Part shown: positions 8,304 to 16,672 of the stretch, in pieces
Numbering within the stretch: the first letter of the stretch is position 1
How the letters are laid out: every line of letters begins with the position of its first letter
Assembly: GCA_947497245.1 (NCBI GenBank)
Contig: CANMFO010000002.1
Coordinates: 1,054,001 to 1,118,000 of the forward strand
Reading direction: 5' to 3'
From: an uncultured Flavobacteriaceae bacterium
Lineage (GTDB): Bacteria; Bacteroidota; Bacteroidia; Flavobacteriales; Flavobacteriaceae
DNA: 64,000 nucleotides
Translations under genes and position numbers: made by a program
The notes under the pieces: model-generated
Databases searched by the model: none
Told to the model about the DNA's origin: nothing
Seen by the model: the letters and a program-made list of their open reading frames with translations, nothing else

Positions 8304-8322
8304 ATTGAGACTCAATCTAAAT
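8304..8322. promoter_or_regulatory. 19-bp operator-like box 3, second FMN-binding operon
   Basis: ATTGAGA-CTCAA-TCTAAAT matches ATTTAGA-N5-TCTAAAT at 13 of 14 half-site positions and contains the perfect palindrome ATTGAG-A-CTCAAT (8304-8316). It sits 3 nt upstream of the -7 box, where a bound protein would block RNA polymerase, consistent with a repressor site. Confidence 0.6.
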
Positions 8323-8325
8323 TGA

Positions 8326-8333
8326 TACATTTG
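8326..8333 (+). promoter_or_regulatory. -7 element almost touching the FMN-binding start codon
   Basis: TACATTTG is an exact TAnnTTTG match and ends 4 nt before the ATG at 8338. Transcription would start at or next to the ATG, giving a leaderless or near-leaderless mRNA. Confidence 0.55.
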
Positions 8334-8337
8334 CGTT

Positions 8338-8874
8338 ATGCGAATCGAAAAACGGTCTATTGGATTTTTTTTGCTGGCCTCCCTTTTCCTGTTTGGTTTT
8401 GGGCTACCCCAGAACATTGAAAAGAAAGTGGTCAGGGAATTGAAAAAAACTTTCGAGGATGTGGAGTTTTCCATGGAACCCATTGCGATTTCCGAGGAGC
8501 TCAATGCCAGCTTGCCCTCCAAGATCAATAGTGACAACTTCTTTAAGCTTTCCACCAAGAACTCACTGTTGGGATATGCCTTTGTGGACCAGGCCCCAAG
8601 CAAGACAGCGCAGTTCGATTATTTGGTGGTGTTTGACGGGAACCTAAAACTCATACATTCCAAAGTGCTGGTATACCGGGAAGAATACGGTGGGGAGATC
8701 GGGAGCAAAAGATGGCTGAAACAGTTCTTGGGCAAGACGGGCAACGATAGGGTCGATCATGAAGACAATATCGATGGTATCGCCGGAGCTACCATTTCCG
8801 TACGTTCCATGACCACGGCCATCGATCACCTTTTGCAGACCATAGGAATACTCCAGGAAAACAAGGCGCTCTAA
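8338..8874 (+). CDS. second secreted FMN-binding domain protein
   Basis: A 178-residue exported protein with a signal peptide or anchor (residues 1-24) and an NqrC/RnfG-type FMN-binding domain. The flavinylation motif is DGIAGATIS with candidate Thr152. It is a clear paralogue of the protein at 2055-2600: both keep the block YRE[DE]YG..IGS.RWLKQF about 35 residues before the GAT motif. The stop overlaps the start of the next membrane-protein gene (TAATG), so the two are coupled. The operator-like box 3 in its promoter ties it to the haem/iron locus. An electron-carrier role on the outer face of the inner membrane is inferred from family and context. Confidence 0.8.
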   Translation: MRIEKRSIGFFLLASLFLFGFGLPQNIEKKVVRELKKTFEDVEFSMEPIAISEELNASLPSKINSDNFFKLSTKNSLLGYAFVDQAPSKTAQFDYLVVFDGNLKLIHSKVLVYREEYGGEIGSKRWLKQFLGKTGNDRVDHEDNIDGIAGATISVRSMTTAIDHLLQTIGILQENKAL

Positions 8875-9374
8875 TGGGATATGATGGCCTTATCACCACC
8901 CTCCCAAAGGAAATAAAGATCTTTATCGGTGTTTTTGTAATCGTACTGTCCATTGGCTACTTTACCGGACTGCTGTTCGTTTCCCAGACGAGCACGGCAA
9001 CGCCCCATGGCATCGAAGAGAATTATTTGGGCAATGAGGAGGATTCCGAAGCGGAAGTCATGAAATTTAAAAAAAGCAAGCGGGAAATGTTGACCATCGT
9101 ACATACCCATATCCTTTCCATGTCGTTTGTTTTTTTTCTTCTCGGTGGATTGGTCTGGTTGACCAAACTTCCCAAAAAGTGGAAACTGTTCCTCGCCGTG
9201 GAACCCCTAGTTTCCGTTATCCTGACTTTTGGGGGCATTTATCTGTTGTGGTCGGGTATGCTTTGGATGAAATATGTTGTTCTTTTTTCAGGTATTTTAA
9301 TGACGGCCACTTTTACGGTTTCCGCCCTGTTGGTCCTATTTCAGTTGTTCTGGAAGCCTTTAGGGAATCGATAG
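8874..9374 (+). CDS. four-helix membrane protein coupled to the FMN-binding protein
   Basis: A 166-residue inner-membrane protein I do not recognise. It has about four hydrophobic segments (roughly residues 14-37, 78-97, 104-125 and 130-157). Between the first and second lies an acidic/basic stretch (EENYLGNEEDSEAEVMKFKKSKRE), and at the mouth of the second helix is IVHTHILSM with His77 and His79. Start and stop codons overlap with the upstream FMN-binding gene (TAATG), so the two are made in step. A plausible role is a membrane electron donor or anchor for the flavoprotein, with the paired His as possible haem or metal ligands. This is inference from context. Confidence 0.65.
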   Translation: MGYDGLITTLPKEIKIFIGVFVIVLSIGYFTGLLFVSQTSTATPHGIEENYLGNEEDSEAEVMKFKKSKREMLTIVHTHILSMSFVFFLLGGLVWLTKLPKKWKLFLAVEPLVSVILTFGGIYLLWSGMLWMKYVVLFSGILMTATFTVSALLVLFQLFWKPLGNR

Positions 9375-9395
9375 CGTTTTCCCGATAAAAATCAC

Positions 9396-9403
9396 TACAT
9401 TTG
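9396..9403 (+). promoter_or_regulatory. -7 element of guaB
   Basis: TACATTTG matches TAnnTTTG, 23 nt upstream of the guaB ATG. Confidence 0.55.
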
Positions 9404-9426
9404 CACGCAATTAATCCTTAATTGCC

Positions 9427-10899
9427 ATGCAAGCCCATCTAAATAAAATTATCGGAGAAGGTCTTACCTACGACGACGTACTCTTGGTCCCCGCTTTTTC
9501 TGAAATACTGCCCAGAGAAGTCAATATCCAAGCAAAATTTACGCGAAACATCACGATCAATGTGCCCATAGTATCCGCTGCTATGGATACGGTGACCGAA
9601 TCCAGGATGGCCATTGCCATTGCACAGGAAGGAGGCATAGGGGTACTTCATAAAAACATGACCATTGACCAGCAGGCCTTGAAGGTCCGTAAAGTCAAAA
9701 GGGCGGAGAGCGGTATGATCATGGACCCGGTGACATTGCCGATCAGCGCATTGGTCAAAGATGCCAAGGCGAGCATGCAGGAATTCAGTATCGGAGGGAT
9801 TCCGATCGTGGACGACCACGGCAAATTGATCGGAATTGTGACGAACCGCGACCTTCGGTTCGAGAAAAACAACGACCGCCCCATCTCGGAGGTGATGACC
9901 TCTAAAAATTTGGTCACCGTCGGGGAGGGCACTTCCTTGGCGCAGGCCGAGGACATTCTCCAGGAAAACAAAATTGAAAAGCTACCGGTTGTCGATAAGG
10001 ACTACAAATTGGTCGGATTGATTACGTTCAGGGACATCACCAAACTTACCCAAAAACCGATTGCCAACAAAGATCAATACGGAAGGCTTCGCGTCGCGGC
10101 AGCCTTGGGTGTCACTGCGGATGCGGTGGATCGCGCTACGGCTTTGGTCGAAGCGGGTGTGGATGCCGTGGTCGTCGATACGGCCCACGGACATACCAAA
10201 GGGGTGGTGGATGTTTTGAAGGAAGTGAAAAAGAGGTTTCCCGAATTGGAGGTGATCGTCGGGAACATTGCCACCGGGGAAGCCGCCAAATATTTGGTGG
10301 AAGCCGGTGCGGACGCGGTGAAAGTGGGTATTGGGCCCGGTTCTATCTGCACCACCAGGGTGGTCGCGGGCGTAGGCTTCCCTCAATTCTCGGCAGTTTT
10401 GGAAGTTGCCGCTGCCATCAAGGGAAGCGGGGTGCCGGTAATCGCTGACGGCGGCATCCGGTATACGGGCGATATTCCCAAAGCCATAGCCGCAGGTGCC
10501 GACACCGTCATGTTGGGCTCGCTCTTGGCCGGAACTAAGGAATCTCCCGGTGAGACCATCATTTACGAGGGTAGAAAATTCAAATCGTATCGGGGCATGG
10601 GCTCTGTTGAGGCCATGCGGGAAGGCAGTAAGGACCGTTATTTCCAAGATGTGGAGGATGATATTAAAAAACTGGTGCCCGAGGGCATCGTGGGCCGCGT
10701 ACCGTATAAAGGGGAGCTCTTTGAGAGTATCCACCAATTTGTGGGCGGACTCAGGGCCGGAATGGGATATTGTGGGGCCAAGGATATTGCAGGCCTTCAG
10801 GACAGCGGTCGGTTTGTGAAGATCACGGCCAGTGGAATAAACGAAAGTCATCCGCACGATGTCACCATTACCAAAGAATCCCCAAACTATAGTAGATAG
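9427..10899 (+). CDS. guaB: inosine-5'-monophosphate dehydrogenase
   Basis: IMP dehydrogenase, which oxidises IMP to XMP with NAD+, the committed step to guanine nucleotides in the cytosol. The 490 residues form a TIM barrel interrupted by two CBS domains (about residues 97-210). The catalytic loop [15 protein letters not shown] carries Cys308, and the flap and active-site segments [28 protein letters not shown] and the C-terminal [12 protein letters not shown] are all intact. Length is normal. It has its own -7 box at 9396-9403, and the methyltransferase gene follows after a single base. Confidence 0.97.
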   Translation: MQAHLNKIIGEGLTYDDVLLVPAFSEILPREVNIQAKFTRNITINVPIVSAAMDTVTESRMAIAIAQEGGIGVLHKNMTIDQQALKVRKVKRAESGMIMDPVTLPISALVKDAKASMQEFSIGGIPIVDDHGKLIGIVTNRDLRFEKNNDRPISEVMTSKNLVTVGEGTSLAQAEDILQENKIEKLPVVDKDYKLVGLITFRDITKLTQKPIANKDQYGRLRVAAALGVTADAVDRATALVEAGVDAVVVDTAHGHTKGVVDVLKEVKKRFPELEVIVGNIATGEAAKYLVEAGADAVKVGIGPGSICTTRVVAGVGFPQFSAVLEVAAAIKGSGVPVIADGGIRYTGDIPKAIAAGADTVMLGSLLAGTKESPGETIIYEGRKFKSYRGMGSVEAMREGSKDRYFQDVEDDIKKLVPEGIVGRVPYKGELFESIHQFVGGLRAGMGYCGAKDIAGLQDSGRFVKITASGINESHPHDVTITKESPNYSR

Positions 10900-10900
10900 A

Positions 10901-11542
10901 ATGGATTACGACAACAAGGACGACGATTACTATACGCACATCCGCCCGGAAATGTTGGACTATCTACCCGAGGGCTGTAACACCTTGTTGGATGTCGGTT
11001 GCGGAGAAGGCAATTTTGCCGGCCATATCAAGAAGCAACACCATTTGGAGGCTTGGGGCATCGAGCTGATGGAAACCCCGGGAAAGGAGGCAGAAAGAAA
11101 ATTGGATAAGGTTTTTATAGGCCCCGTGGAGCATTTTTTAGACCAGCTGCCCGAAAATTATTTCGACGTCATCTATTGCAATGATGTGCTGGAGCACTTG
11201 ATGGACCCCTATACTGTATTGGCCGTGCTAAAAGACAAATTGACCGATAAGGGCGTGGTCATCAGCTCCATACCCAATTTTAGGTACCACGATGCCTTCA
11301 AAAAGGTCATTCTTCAAAAGAATTGGGATTACGAGGGCTACGGGATATTCGACAAGACGCACTTGCGTTTCTTCACCAAGAAGAGCATTGTGAAAATGTA
11401 CACGGATCAAGGATATACCATTGTGCGTCACGAGGGCATCAACAGAACCCGATCTCTACGACCTTATCTGTATAATATTCCCTTCTTTTTTACTGCTATG
11501 GATATGTTTTACCTGCAGTATGCGACGGTCGCTAAAAAATAG
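10901..11542 (+). CDS. class I SAM-dependent methyltransferase
   Basis: A 213-residue cytosolic methyltransferase with the SAM-binding motif LLDVGCGEGNFAGHI (about residues 27-41) and the later YCNDVLEHLMDP segment typical of Methyltransf_11/23-like enzymes. The C-terminus (SLRPYLYNIPFFFTAMDMFYLQYATV) is hydrophobic, as in methyltransferases acting on polysaccharide or lipid precursors. Substrate unknown. I chose the ATG at 10901, one base after the guaB stop, over a longer form starting inside guaB. Co-transcription with guaB is likely. Confidence 0.8.
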   Translation: MDYDNKDDDYYTHIRPEMLDYLPEGCNTLLDVGCGEGNFAGHIKKQHHLEAWGIELMETPGKEAERKLDKVFIGPVEHFLDQLPENYFDVIYCNDVLEHLMDPYTVLAVLKDKLTDKGVVISSIPNFRYHDAFKKVILQKNWDYEGYGIFDKTHLRFFTKKSIVKMYTDQGYTIVRHEGINRTRSLRPYLYNIPFFFTAMDMFYLQYATVAKK

Positions 11543-11566
11543 GTGCCGTACTCTTTTGGGGATGGG

Positions 11567-12103
11567 CTACTTTCCCTTTGAAGCATATGCTTTCCAATCC
11601 TTTTCCTTGTAGATATCATCCCCAAAATATTTGGCGATATTAAGAAAAGGTTCCGGTTTTTGATATCCGGGCACAGGGGATAACATATTCATTTCCTCAT
11701 CCAGAAAAACTGTGGTAGGGTAACTCATGCGCCCTTGCATCAGGGCAGCTGCAAATTCGTGATAGCCTTTTTTTCCAGAGGGGACAAACTTATAGGTCTT
11801 TCCTTTGAACTCAATGGGCTCTTTGCCCTCTCCGTCCAACTTCACCATATAGAAGTTTTTGGACATATAGGCCGCAACCTTCGCATTTTGAAAGGTATCC
11901 TTGTCCATCTTCTTGCACCATCCGCACCAATCGGTATAGACGTCGATAAAGATTTTCTTGGGCGTCTTGTCGGTCTTGGCCAACTGGGCGGCCTCGTTCC
12001 AGCTTAACCATTCCACTTCCTGGGCGTTTACGCCAAGGGCCATCAACCCCATAAAAAGGAGCATTGCGGTTTTGGAAAAAGAGGGGCCAAGTACGTTCAT
12101 CAC
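11567..12103 (-). CDS. periplasmic thioredoxin-fold protein
   Basis: A 178-residue exported thioredoxin-like protein: signal peptide ending near VNA (about residue 27), then a thioredoxin fold with active site DWCGWCKKMD (Cys-Gly-Trp-Cys) and the cis-Pro region SYPTTVFLD. The family, often called thioredoxin_7 or DUF255-like, reduces or isomerises disulphides in the periplasm; partners are unknown. It is convergent with the guaB-methyltransferase unit and lies 58 nt downstream of lysA on the same strand. The two possible starts, ATG at 12103 and 12100, differ by one residue. Confidence 0.85.
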   Translation of the reverse strand: MMNVLGPSFSKTAMLLFMGLMALGVNAQEVEWLSWNEAAQLAKTDKTPKKIFIDVYTDWCGWCKKMDKDTFQNAKVAAYMSKNFYMVKLDGEGKEPIEFKGKTYKFVPSGKKGYHEFAAALMQGRMSYPTTVFLDEEMNMLSPVPGYQKPEPFLNIAKYFGDDIYKEKDWKAYASKGK

Positions 12104-12161
12104 ATTGCTTTTGAGCTATTAGTCCAATAACTATACCAAAACTAACGAAAATAATCCAGGT

Positions 12162-13403
12162 TTATTTTACCGCGACCCGCGCCTTTTTTGGTGCAAAAAG
12201 GTCTTTGACATCCACTTGGTTTTTAATAAGGTCGTCAAAGCTTTCCCGTTCCCGGATCAATATGGCTTTGCCGTCGTGCCATAATACCTCTGGCGGACGG
12301 AACCTTGAATTGTAGTTGCTCGCCATGGTGAAGCAGTAGGCCCCCGCATTTTTAAAGCAGAGGATATCGCCTTCCGAAATTTCATTGATCCGACGGTTGC
12401 TGGCAAAAGTGTCCGTTTCGCAGATATAGCCCACCACAGAATAGTACCGTTCCCTGCCCTCCGGATTGGAGATATTGACAATTTGGTGCGAAGCCCCGTA
12501 CAACATGGGTCGGATCAAATGGTTAAAGCCACTATCGATACCGGCGAAGACCGTGGAAGTGGTCTGTTTCACCACATTTACCTTGGCCAGGAAATAACCC
12601 GCCTCGCTTACCAAAAATTTGCCAGGTTCAAAGGCCAGGGTGAGTTCCTTGCCATATTCCTGGCAGAACTCATTGAACCGCGAGCCCAATTTTTTGCCCA
12701 GTTCCTCAACATTGGTCTCGATATCCCCTTTCTTATATGGGACCTTAAAGCCGCTTCCAAAATCGATAAAGTCAAGATTTTTGAAATTTTTGGCGGTTTC
12801 AAATAGAATTTCCGAAGCGTACAGGAATACATCAATATCCAGAATATCGCTTCCAGTATGCATGTGGATTCCATTTATGCTCATTTTGGTCAGATCAACT
12901 ATGCGCAATAAATGTGGAATTTGGTGGATGCTGATGCCGAATTTTGAATCGATGTGCCCCACGGAAATTTTTGAATTCCCCCCCGCCATCACATGGGGAT
13001 TGATTCGAATGCAGACCGGAATATCGGGGTGCTTGCCCCCAAATTGCTCCAAAATGGAAAGGTTGTCGATGTTGATGCGCACGCCAAGTTTGGCCGCCTC
13101 CTCAATTTCCTCAAGCGATACTCCATTTGGGGTGAAGATGATCGATTCCGGTTTGAAGCCGGCCATAAGGCCCAATTGAACCTCTTGTATGGACACCGTA
13201 TCCAGCCCGCTTCCCAAACTGTTCATCAGTTTTAGGATGTTAATATTGGAAAGCGCCTTGGCGGCATAGTTCAACTTCAGATGCTTCACACTGCCAAAAG
13301 CCTCGGTCAGCTTTTTGAACTGCGATATAATTTTCCCCGAATCGTAAACGTATACGGGATCTCCATAAGTTTTTGCTATTTTTAGCAAATTGGCATGCTT
13401 CAT
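12162..13403 (-). CDS. lysA: diaminopimelate decarboxylase
   Basis: A PLP-dependent alanine-racemase-fold decarboxylase that converts meso-diaminopimelate to L-lysine in the cytosol. The 413-residue length is normal. PLP Lys49 lies in KLNYAAKALSN. Other family elements are GSGLDTVSIQEV, ICIRINPHV, HMHTGSDI, the PLP-phosphate loop FIDFGSGFKVPY, EPGKFLVSEAGY and the dimer-interface Cys/Glu region GYICETDTFASNR, followed by GAYCFTMASNYNSR. It has a clear promoter on the minus strand at 13421-13455. The thioredoxin-like gene follows. Confidence 0.95.
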   Translation of the reverse strand: MKHANLLKIAKTYGDPVYVYDSGKIISQFKKLTEAFGSVKHLKLNYAAKALSNINILKLMNSLGSGLDTVSIQEVQLGLMAGFKPESIIFTPNGVSLEEIEEAAKLGVRINIDNLSILEQFGGKHPDIPVCIRINPHVMAGGNSKISVGHIDSKFGISIHQIPHLLRIVDLTKMSINGIHMHTGSDILDIDVFLYASEILFETAKNFKNLDFIDFGSGFKVPYKKGDIETNVEELGKKLGSRFNEFCQEYGKELTLAFEPGKFLVSEAGYFLAKVNVVKQTTSTVFAGIDSGFNHLIRPMLYGASHQIVNISNPEGRERYYSVVGYICETDTFASNRRINEISEGDILCFKNAGAYCFTMASNYNSRFRPPEVLWHDGKAILIRERESFDDLIKNQVDVKDLFAPKKARVAVK

Positions 13404-13420
13404 AATGCTTCAATTTTCAA

Positions 13421-13455
13421 CAAATCTAGGTGGTTCAATTGTCATGTACAAAAAA
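13421..13455 (-). promoter_or_regulatory. lysA promoter
   Basis: On the minus strand, TTTTTTG (-33) is followed after 20 nt by TAGATTTG (-7, 13421-13428). This is a complete Bacteroidota-type promoter, 17 nt upstream of the lysA ATG. Confidence 0.75.
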
Positions 13456-13611
13456 TCTTACCCGTATATAATAAATACAACAAATTGTTATATTTATAAC
13501 ATAAGTCCACACTTGCCATAGTGCCCATGGAATCGTATTTTTAATAAAAATTTGAAATGAAATTGCCGACGACGGATATGGTCCGTTCCATAGGGCATGT
13601 AATACCAATAG

Positions 13612-14250
13612 ATGAAACTACCCTTATTTCCGTTGCGATCTATCTTCTTTCCTGGAGAAACCGTACCGCTGCACATTTTTGAGGACCGCTATAAGCAATT
13701 GATATTGGACTGTAGGTCGGAGGCCATCACTTTTGGAATCCCGGTTTACATCAACAATGGCCTGGCCTATGGGACCGAGGTACAATTGGTAGAGGTGGTC
13801 ACCACCTACGAAGGCGGGGAAATGGACGTGACCTGCGTGGCGCGACAGGTTTTTAGGCTGCTGACCTTTGAAAACCAAATGGAAGGAAAACCGTACGCCG
13901 GGGGAGAGGTAGAATTTTTGGACAACATAAACGATGCCGATAACGAATCCAGGCGGGCGGTGCTGTCCGAAATCGAGGAACTATATGGGCTTATGGAGGT
14001 TTCCTTTACGCCGATCGCCGTAGACAAATTCCACAGTTTTATGCTGGCGCATAAAATGGGTCTGTCAATGGAGCAGGAATACCAGTTGTTGCTCATACCA
14101 GGGGAAAGCGAACGATTGGCATTTATTCAGAGGCATTTATTGGCCACTATTGCGATATTGAAGGAGGTCGACCGTACCAAAAGGGCCATAGAACTCAATG
14201 GCCATTTTAAAAATTTCGATCCGTTGGATTTTCAGGATCTTGATATTTAG
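13612..14250 (+). CDS. Lon-protease substrate-binding (LON) domain protein
   Basis: A 212-residue cytosolic protein consisting of a stand-alone LON_substr_bdg domain, the N-terminal PUA-like substrate domain of Lon protease. The opening KLPLFPLRSIFFPGETVPLHIFEDRYKQL and the later FGIPVYINNGLAYGTEVQLVEV match the family. No ATPase or protease domain follows, so this is the separate short form widespread in bacteria. It probably binds unfolded proteins or acts as an adaptor, but its role is not established. The upstream 200 nt contain AT-rich sequence without an exact TAnnTTTG box. Confidence 0.85.
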   Translation: MKLPLFPLRSIFFPGETVPLHIFEDRYKQLILDCRSEAITFGIPVYINNGLAYGTEVQLVEVVTTYEGGEMDVTCVARQVFRLLTFENQMEGKPYAGGEVEFLDNINDADNESRRAVLSEIEELYGLMEVSFTPIAVDKFHSFMLAHKMGLSMEQEYQLLLIPGESERLAFIQRHLLATIAILKEVDRTKRAIELNGHFKNFDPLDFQDLDI

Positions 14251-14562
14251 CGAACCGTTTTTCCAAATTTGGGATTTTTTGCACTACATCTGCCCCAAGC
14301 CGCTTCTGTTCCAGGCGTGGATACCGTTCAGCTCTTCAAAATTGGGCATTGACCAGGTGCAAGGAAAAAGGTTGAATCCATTGTACGGACTTCCAAAGGC
14401 CCCGGAATATCCCATATCGTTGTTTTCGAACTTCTGATGGCCACAAACCGCTCCTTGCCTTCGCTTGGTCTTTTTGTCCCTCGTTTCTTGTTTCCATTTT
14501 TGGATTAGATTAAATCCATTTCGTTTCCTATTTTTGCACCCGAACCTAAAGATACCTCTTCT
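14251..14562. other. 312-nt intergenic region upstream of sucC
   Basis: No convincing gene is seen. The sucC -7 box TATTTTTG lies at 14529-14536, 26 nt before the ATG. A 23-codon open frame from an ATG near 14436 exists but has no support. Confidence 0.5.
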
Positions 14563-15756
14563 ATGAACCTTCATGAATATCAAGGAAAAGAAATTTTATC
14601 AAGTTTTGGCGTACGCATACAACGGGGAATCGTTGCACACAATGCCAAGGAAGCCGTTGAGGCGGCCAAACAATTGACCGCGGAAACCGGAACGGGCTGG
14701 CATGTGATCAAGGCCCAGGTGCATGCTGGTGGCCGGGGCAAGGGAGGCGGTGTAAAATTGGCCAAAAACTTGAAGGAGGTCGAAGCGATTGCAGGGGATA
14801 TCATTGGGATGAACCTCATCACCCCCCAAACCTCCGCTCAGGGGAAAAGGGTGCATAAGGTGCTCATTGCCGAGGATGTCTATTATCCGGGCGACAGCGA
14901 AACCAGTGAATTCTACATGTCTGTTTTGTTGAACAGGGGCAGTGGTAGGAACATGATCATGTATTCGACCGAAGGCGGAATGGATATCGAGGAAGTCGCT
15001 GAAAAAACACCCCACTTGATCTTCACGGAGGAAATTGATCCCGCTACGGGCCTACTGCCCTTTCAGGCCAGAAAAATTGCGTTCAACCTTGGACTTTCGG
15101 GCACAGCCTTCAAGGAAATGACAAAATTTGTCGCTTCCCTTTACAAGGCCTATGTGGAAAGCGATTCGAGCATGTTCGAGATCAATCCCGTACTGAAGAC
15201 TTCCGATGACAAGATCATGGCGGTCGATGCCAAAGTGTCCATAGATGACAATGCCCTATTTAGAAGAAAGGCCTATGCCGAAATGCGCGATCTGAGGGAG
15301 GAAAACCCCATTGAAGTGGAAGCGCGTGAAGTAGGACTCAACTATGTAGATCTTGATGGCAACGTCGGCTGTATGGTGAACGGTGCCGGATTGGCAATGG
15401 CGACCATGGATTTGATCAAGATGGCCGGTGGCGAGCCCGCCAACTTTTTGGACGTGGGCGGAACGGCCGATGCCAAGAGGGTAGAGGAGGCCTTTAGGAT
15501 CATCTTGAAAGATCCGGCCGTCAAAGCTATATTGATCAATATTTTTGGAGGTATTGTGCGTTGCGATAGGGTTGCACAGGGGGTAGTGGACGCCTATAAG
15601 AACATGGGAGATGCCATTAAGGTCCCAATAATTGTGAGATTGCAGGGGACCAATGCGGAACTCGCAAAAGAGATTATCGACAATTCGGGATTGGCAGTGC
15701 ATTCCGCCGTACAGTTCCAGGAAGCCGCCGACAAGGTCAAAGAGGTTTTGAACTAG
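14563..15756 (+). CDS. sucC: succinyl-CoA synthetase beta subunit
   Basis: The ADP/GDP-forming succinyl-CoA ligase beta subunit of the TCA cycle, which works with SucD to make a nucleoside triphosphate from succinyl-CoA. The 397 residues begin with the canonical MNLHEYQGKEIL, continue with the ATP-grasp domain (VIKAQVHAGGRGKGGGVKLAKN) and end with the CoA-ligase domain (NGAGLAMATMDLIK, FLDVGGTADA, NIFGGIVRCD, IVRLQGTNAE). Length is normal. sucD is not adjacent; a terminator follows directly, so the subunits are encoded separately, which is common in Flavobacteriaceae. Confidence 0.97.
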   Translation: MNLHEYQGKEILSSFGVRIQRGIVAHNAKEAVEAAKQLTAETGTGWHVIKAQVHAGGRGKGGGVKLAKNLKEVEAIAGDIIGMNLITPQTSAQGKRVHKVLIAEDVYYPGDSETSEFYMSVLLNRGSGRNMIMYSTEGGMDIEEVAEKTPHLIFTEEIDPATGLLPFQARKIAFNLGLSGTAFKEMTKFVASLYKAYVESDSSMFEINPVLKTSDDKIMAVDAKVSIDDNALFRRKAYAEMRDLREENPIEVEAREVGLNYVDLDGNVGCMVNGAGLAMATMDLIKMAGGEPANFLDVGGTADAKRVEEAFRIILKDPAVKAILINIFGGIVRCDRVAQGVVDAYKNMGDAIKVPIIVRLQGTNAELAKEIIDNSGLAVHSAVQFQEAADKVKEVLN

Positions 15757-15810
15757 AGATATCGACCCGTGGCCCATACGGCCAACGGACAAAGCGGAAA
15801 CGTTGTTAAA

Positions 15811-15838
15811 ACGGCCCTTTCAAGGGGCCGTTTTTTTA
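15811..15838 (+). terminator. intrinsic terminator of sucC
   Basis: CGGCCC (15812-15817) pairs with GGGCCG (15825-15830), followed by a run of seven T. It lies about 55 nt after the sucC stop. Confidence 0.85.
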
Positions 15839-15978
15839 TACCCCTTTCCAAGAATTTAGGGACCGTCCGGGAAGCTTGGCGTAACCCAAATGACATCCCC
15901 TTCGACGGGAAAGGGAAGCGGAATACATAAGGATTTGAACCCTAAGTGTTTAAACTTGTGTTAATTTTTGCTTCCCCA

Positions 15979-16005
15979 TGTAACAATTTCCGTTGTGGTA
16001 CAGTC
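15979..16005 (+). promoter_or_regulatory. ECF-sigma-type promoter
   Basis: TGTAAC (15979-15984), a 17-nt spacer and AGTC (16002-16005). TGTAAC-N16/17-CGTC resembles ECF sigma promoters such as those of Bacillus SigX. The sequence after it (TATAATAGTAATTCATCAAT) is shared with the promoter at 16557-16582. Confidence 0.6.
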
Positions 16006-16075
16006 TATAATAGTAATTCATCAATCATCAATTTATTAATCAGTCCGTCTATTGGCGGACACAAAAACGAACATC

Positions 16076-16411
16076 ATGAGAAAAATTAGTATGATGCTGG
16101 TAGCTGCGATGCTACTTTCCAGTGCAGGTATTTTTGCGAACGACGCTATGGGCGACGACCCCAAAAAAGAGCTTAAAAGCCAAATACATCGGCTTTTGGA
16201 TGGGTATTATGAACTGCCTTCGGGCGAATCAAAGGCCGCTGTGGTCTTGTTCACTGTGAACAATGAGAATGAAATTGTAGTGCTATCCGTTCAAACGGAT
16301 GATCAGGCTTTGGAGGATTTGGTCAAGGCCCGATTGAACTACCATAAGATGGAGTCGACCGCACTTGCGGAAGGCCGCAGGTACACCGTTCCCGTTAAAT
16401 TTGTAGGTTAG
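16076..16411 (+). CDS. small secreted protein, copy 1
   Basis: A 111-residue exported protein: signal peptide MRKISMMLVAAMLLSSAGIFA, then a domain of about 85 residues. It is paralogous to the protein at 16673-17017; both share MRKIS at the start, the core [FL]T[VL]N.E.EIVVL.V.T[DE], the RLNY block and EG[RK][RK]YTV near the end. The core resembles the C-terminal half of TonB-like domains, but the family is unknown to me. I use the ATG at 16076, not the upstream TTG, because the signal peptide starts there. It has an ECF-type promoter and its own terminator. Confidence 0.7.
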   Translation: MRKISMMLVAAMLLSSAGIFANDAMGDDPKKELKSQIHRLLDGYYELPSGESKAAVVLFTVNNENEIVVLSVQTDDQALEDLVKARLNYHKMESTALAEGRRYTVPVKFVG

Positions 16412-16448
16412 GGTTTTCGACATGCCCACAGAGGCGGTCGGAAACAAT

Positions 16449-16486
16449 AAAGGCAATGTTTTTTTCGCATTGCCTTTTTTTTTGTC
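16449..16486 (+). terminator. intrinsic terminator
   Basis: AAAGGCAATG (16449-16458) and CATTGCCTTT (16468-16477) form a perfect 10-bp stem followed by a run of T. Confidence 0.9.
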
Positions 16487-16556
16487 CAGGCTTGTTCCTG
16501 TTTTAGGGTGTGGGTCACGGCCCAGTGATTAAAGTTTTGTTAATAACGGAAGTGCA

Positions 16557-16582
16557 TGTAACATTCCTGGATTTAAAACGTC
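16557..16582 (+). promoter_or_regulatory. ECF-sigma-type promoter
   Basis: TGTAAC (16557-16562), a 16-nt spacer and CGTC (16579-16582), then TTTATAATAATTCATCAAT, which is shared with the promoter of the upstream paralogue. Confidence 0.6.
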
Positions 16583-16672
16583 TTTATAATAATTCATCAA
16601 TTAATCATCAATCAGATTTTGGCCATGGACTCCAAAAGGACGACCGGTCAAGGTCAAAAAAAACAAAAAGTC

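Noticed and set aside
14436-14507. 23-residue leader peptide before sucC
   Set aside because: The ORF has no conserved features, no attenuator structure and no runs of regulatory codons.
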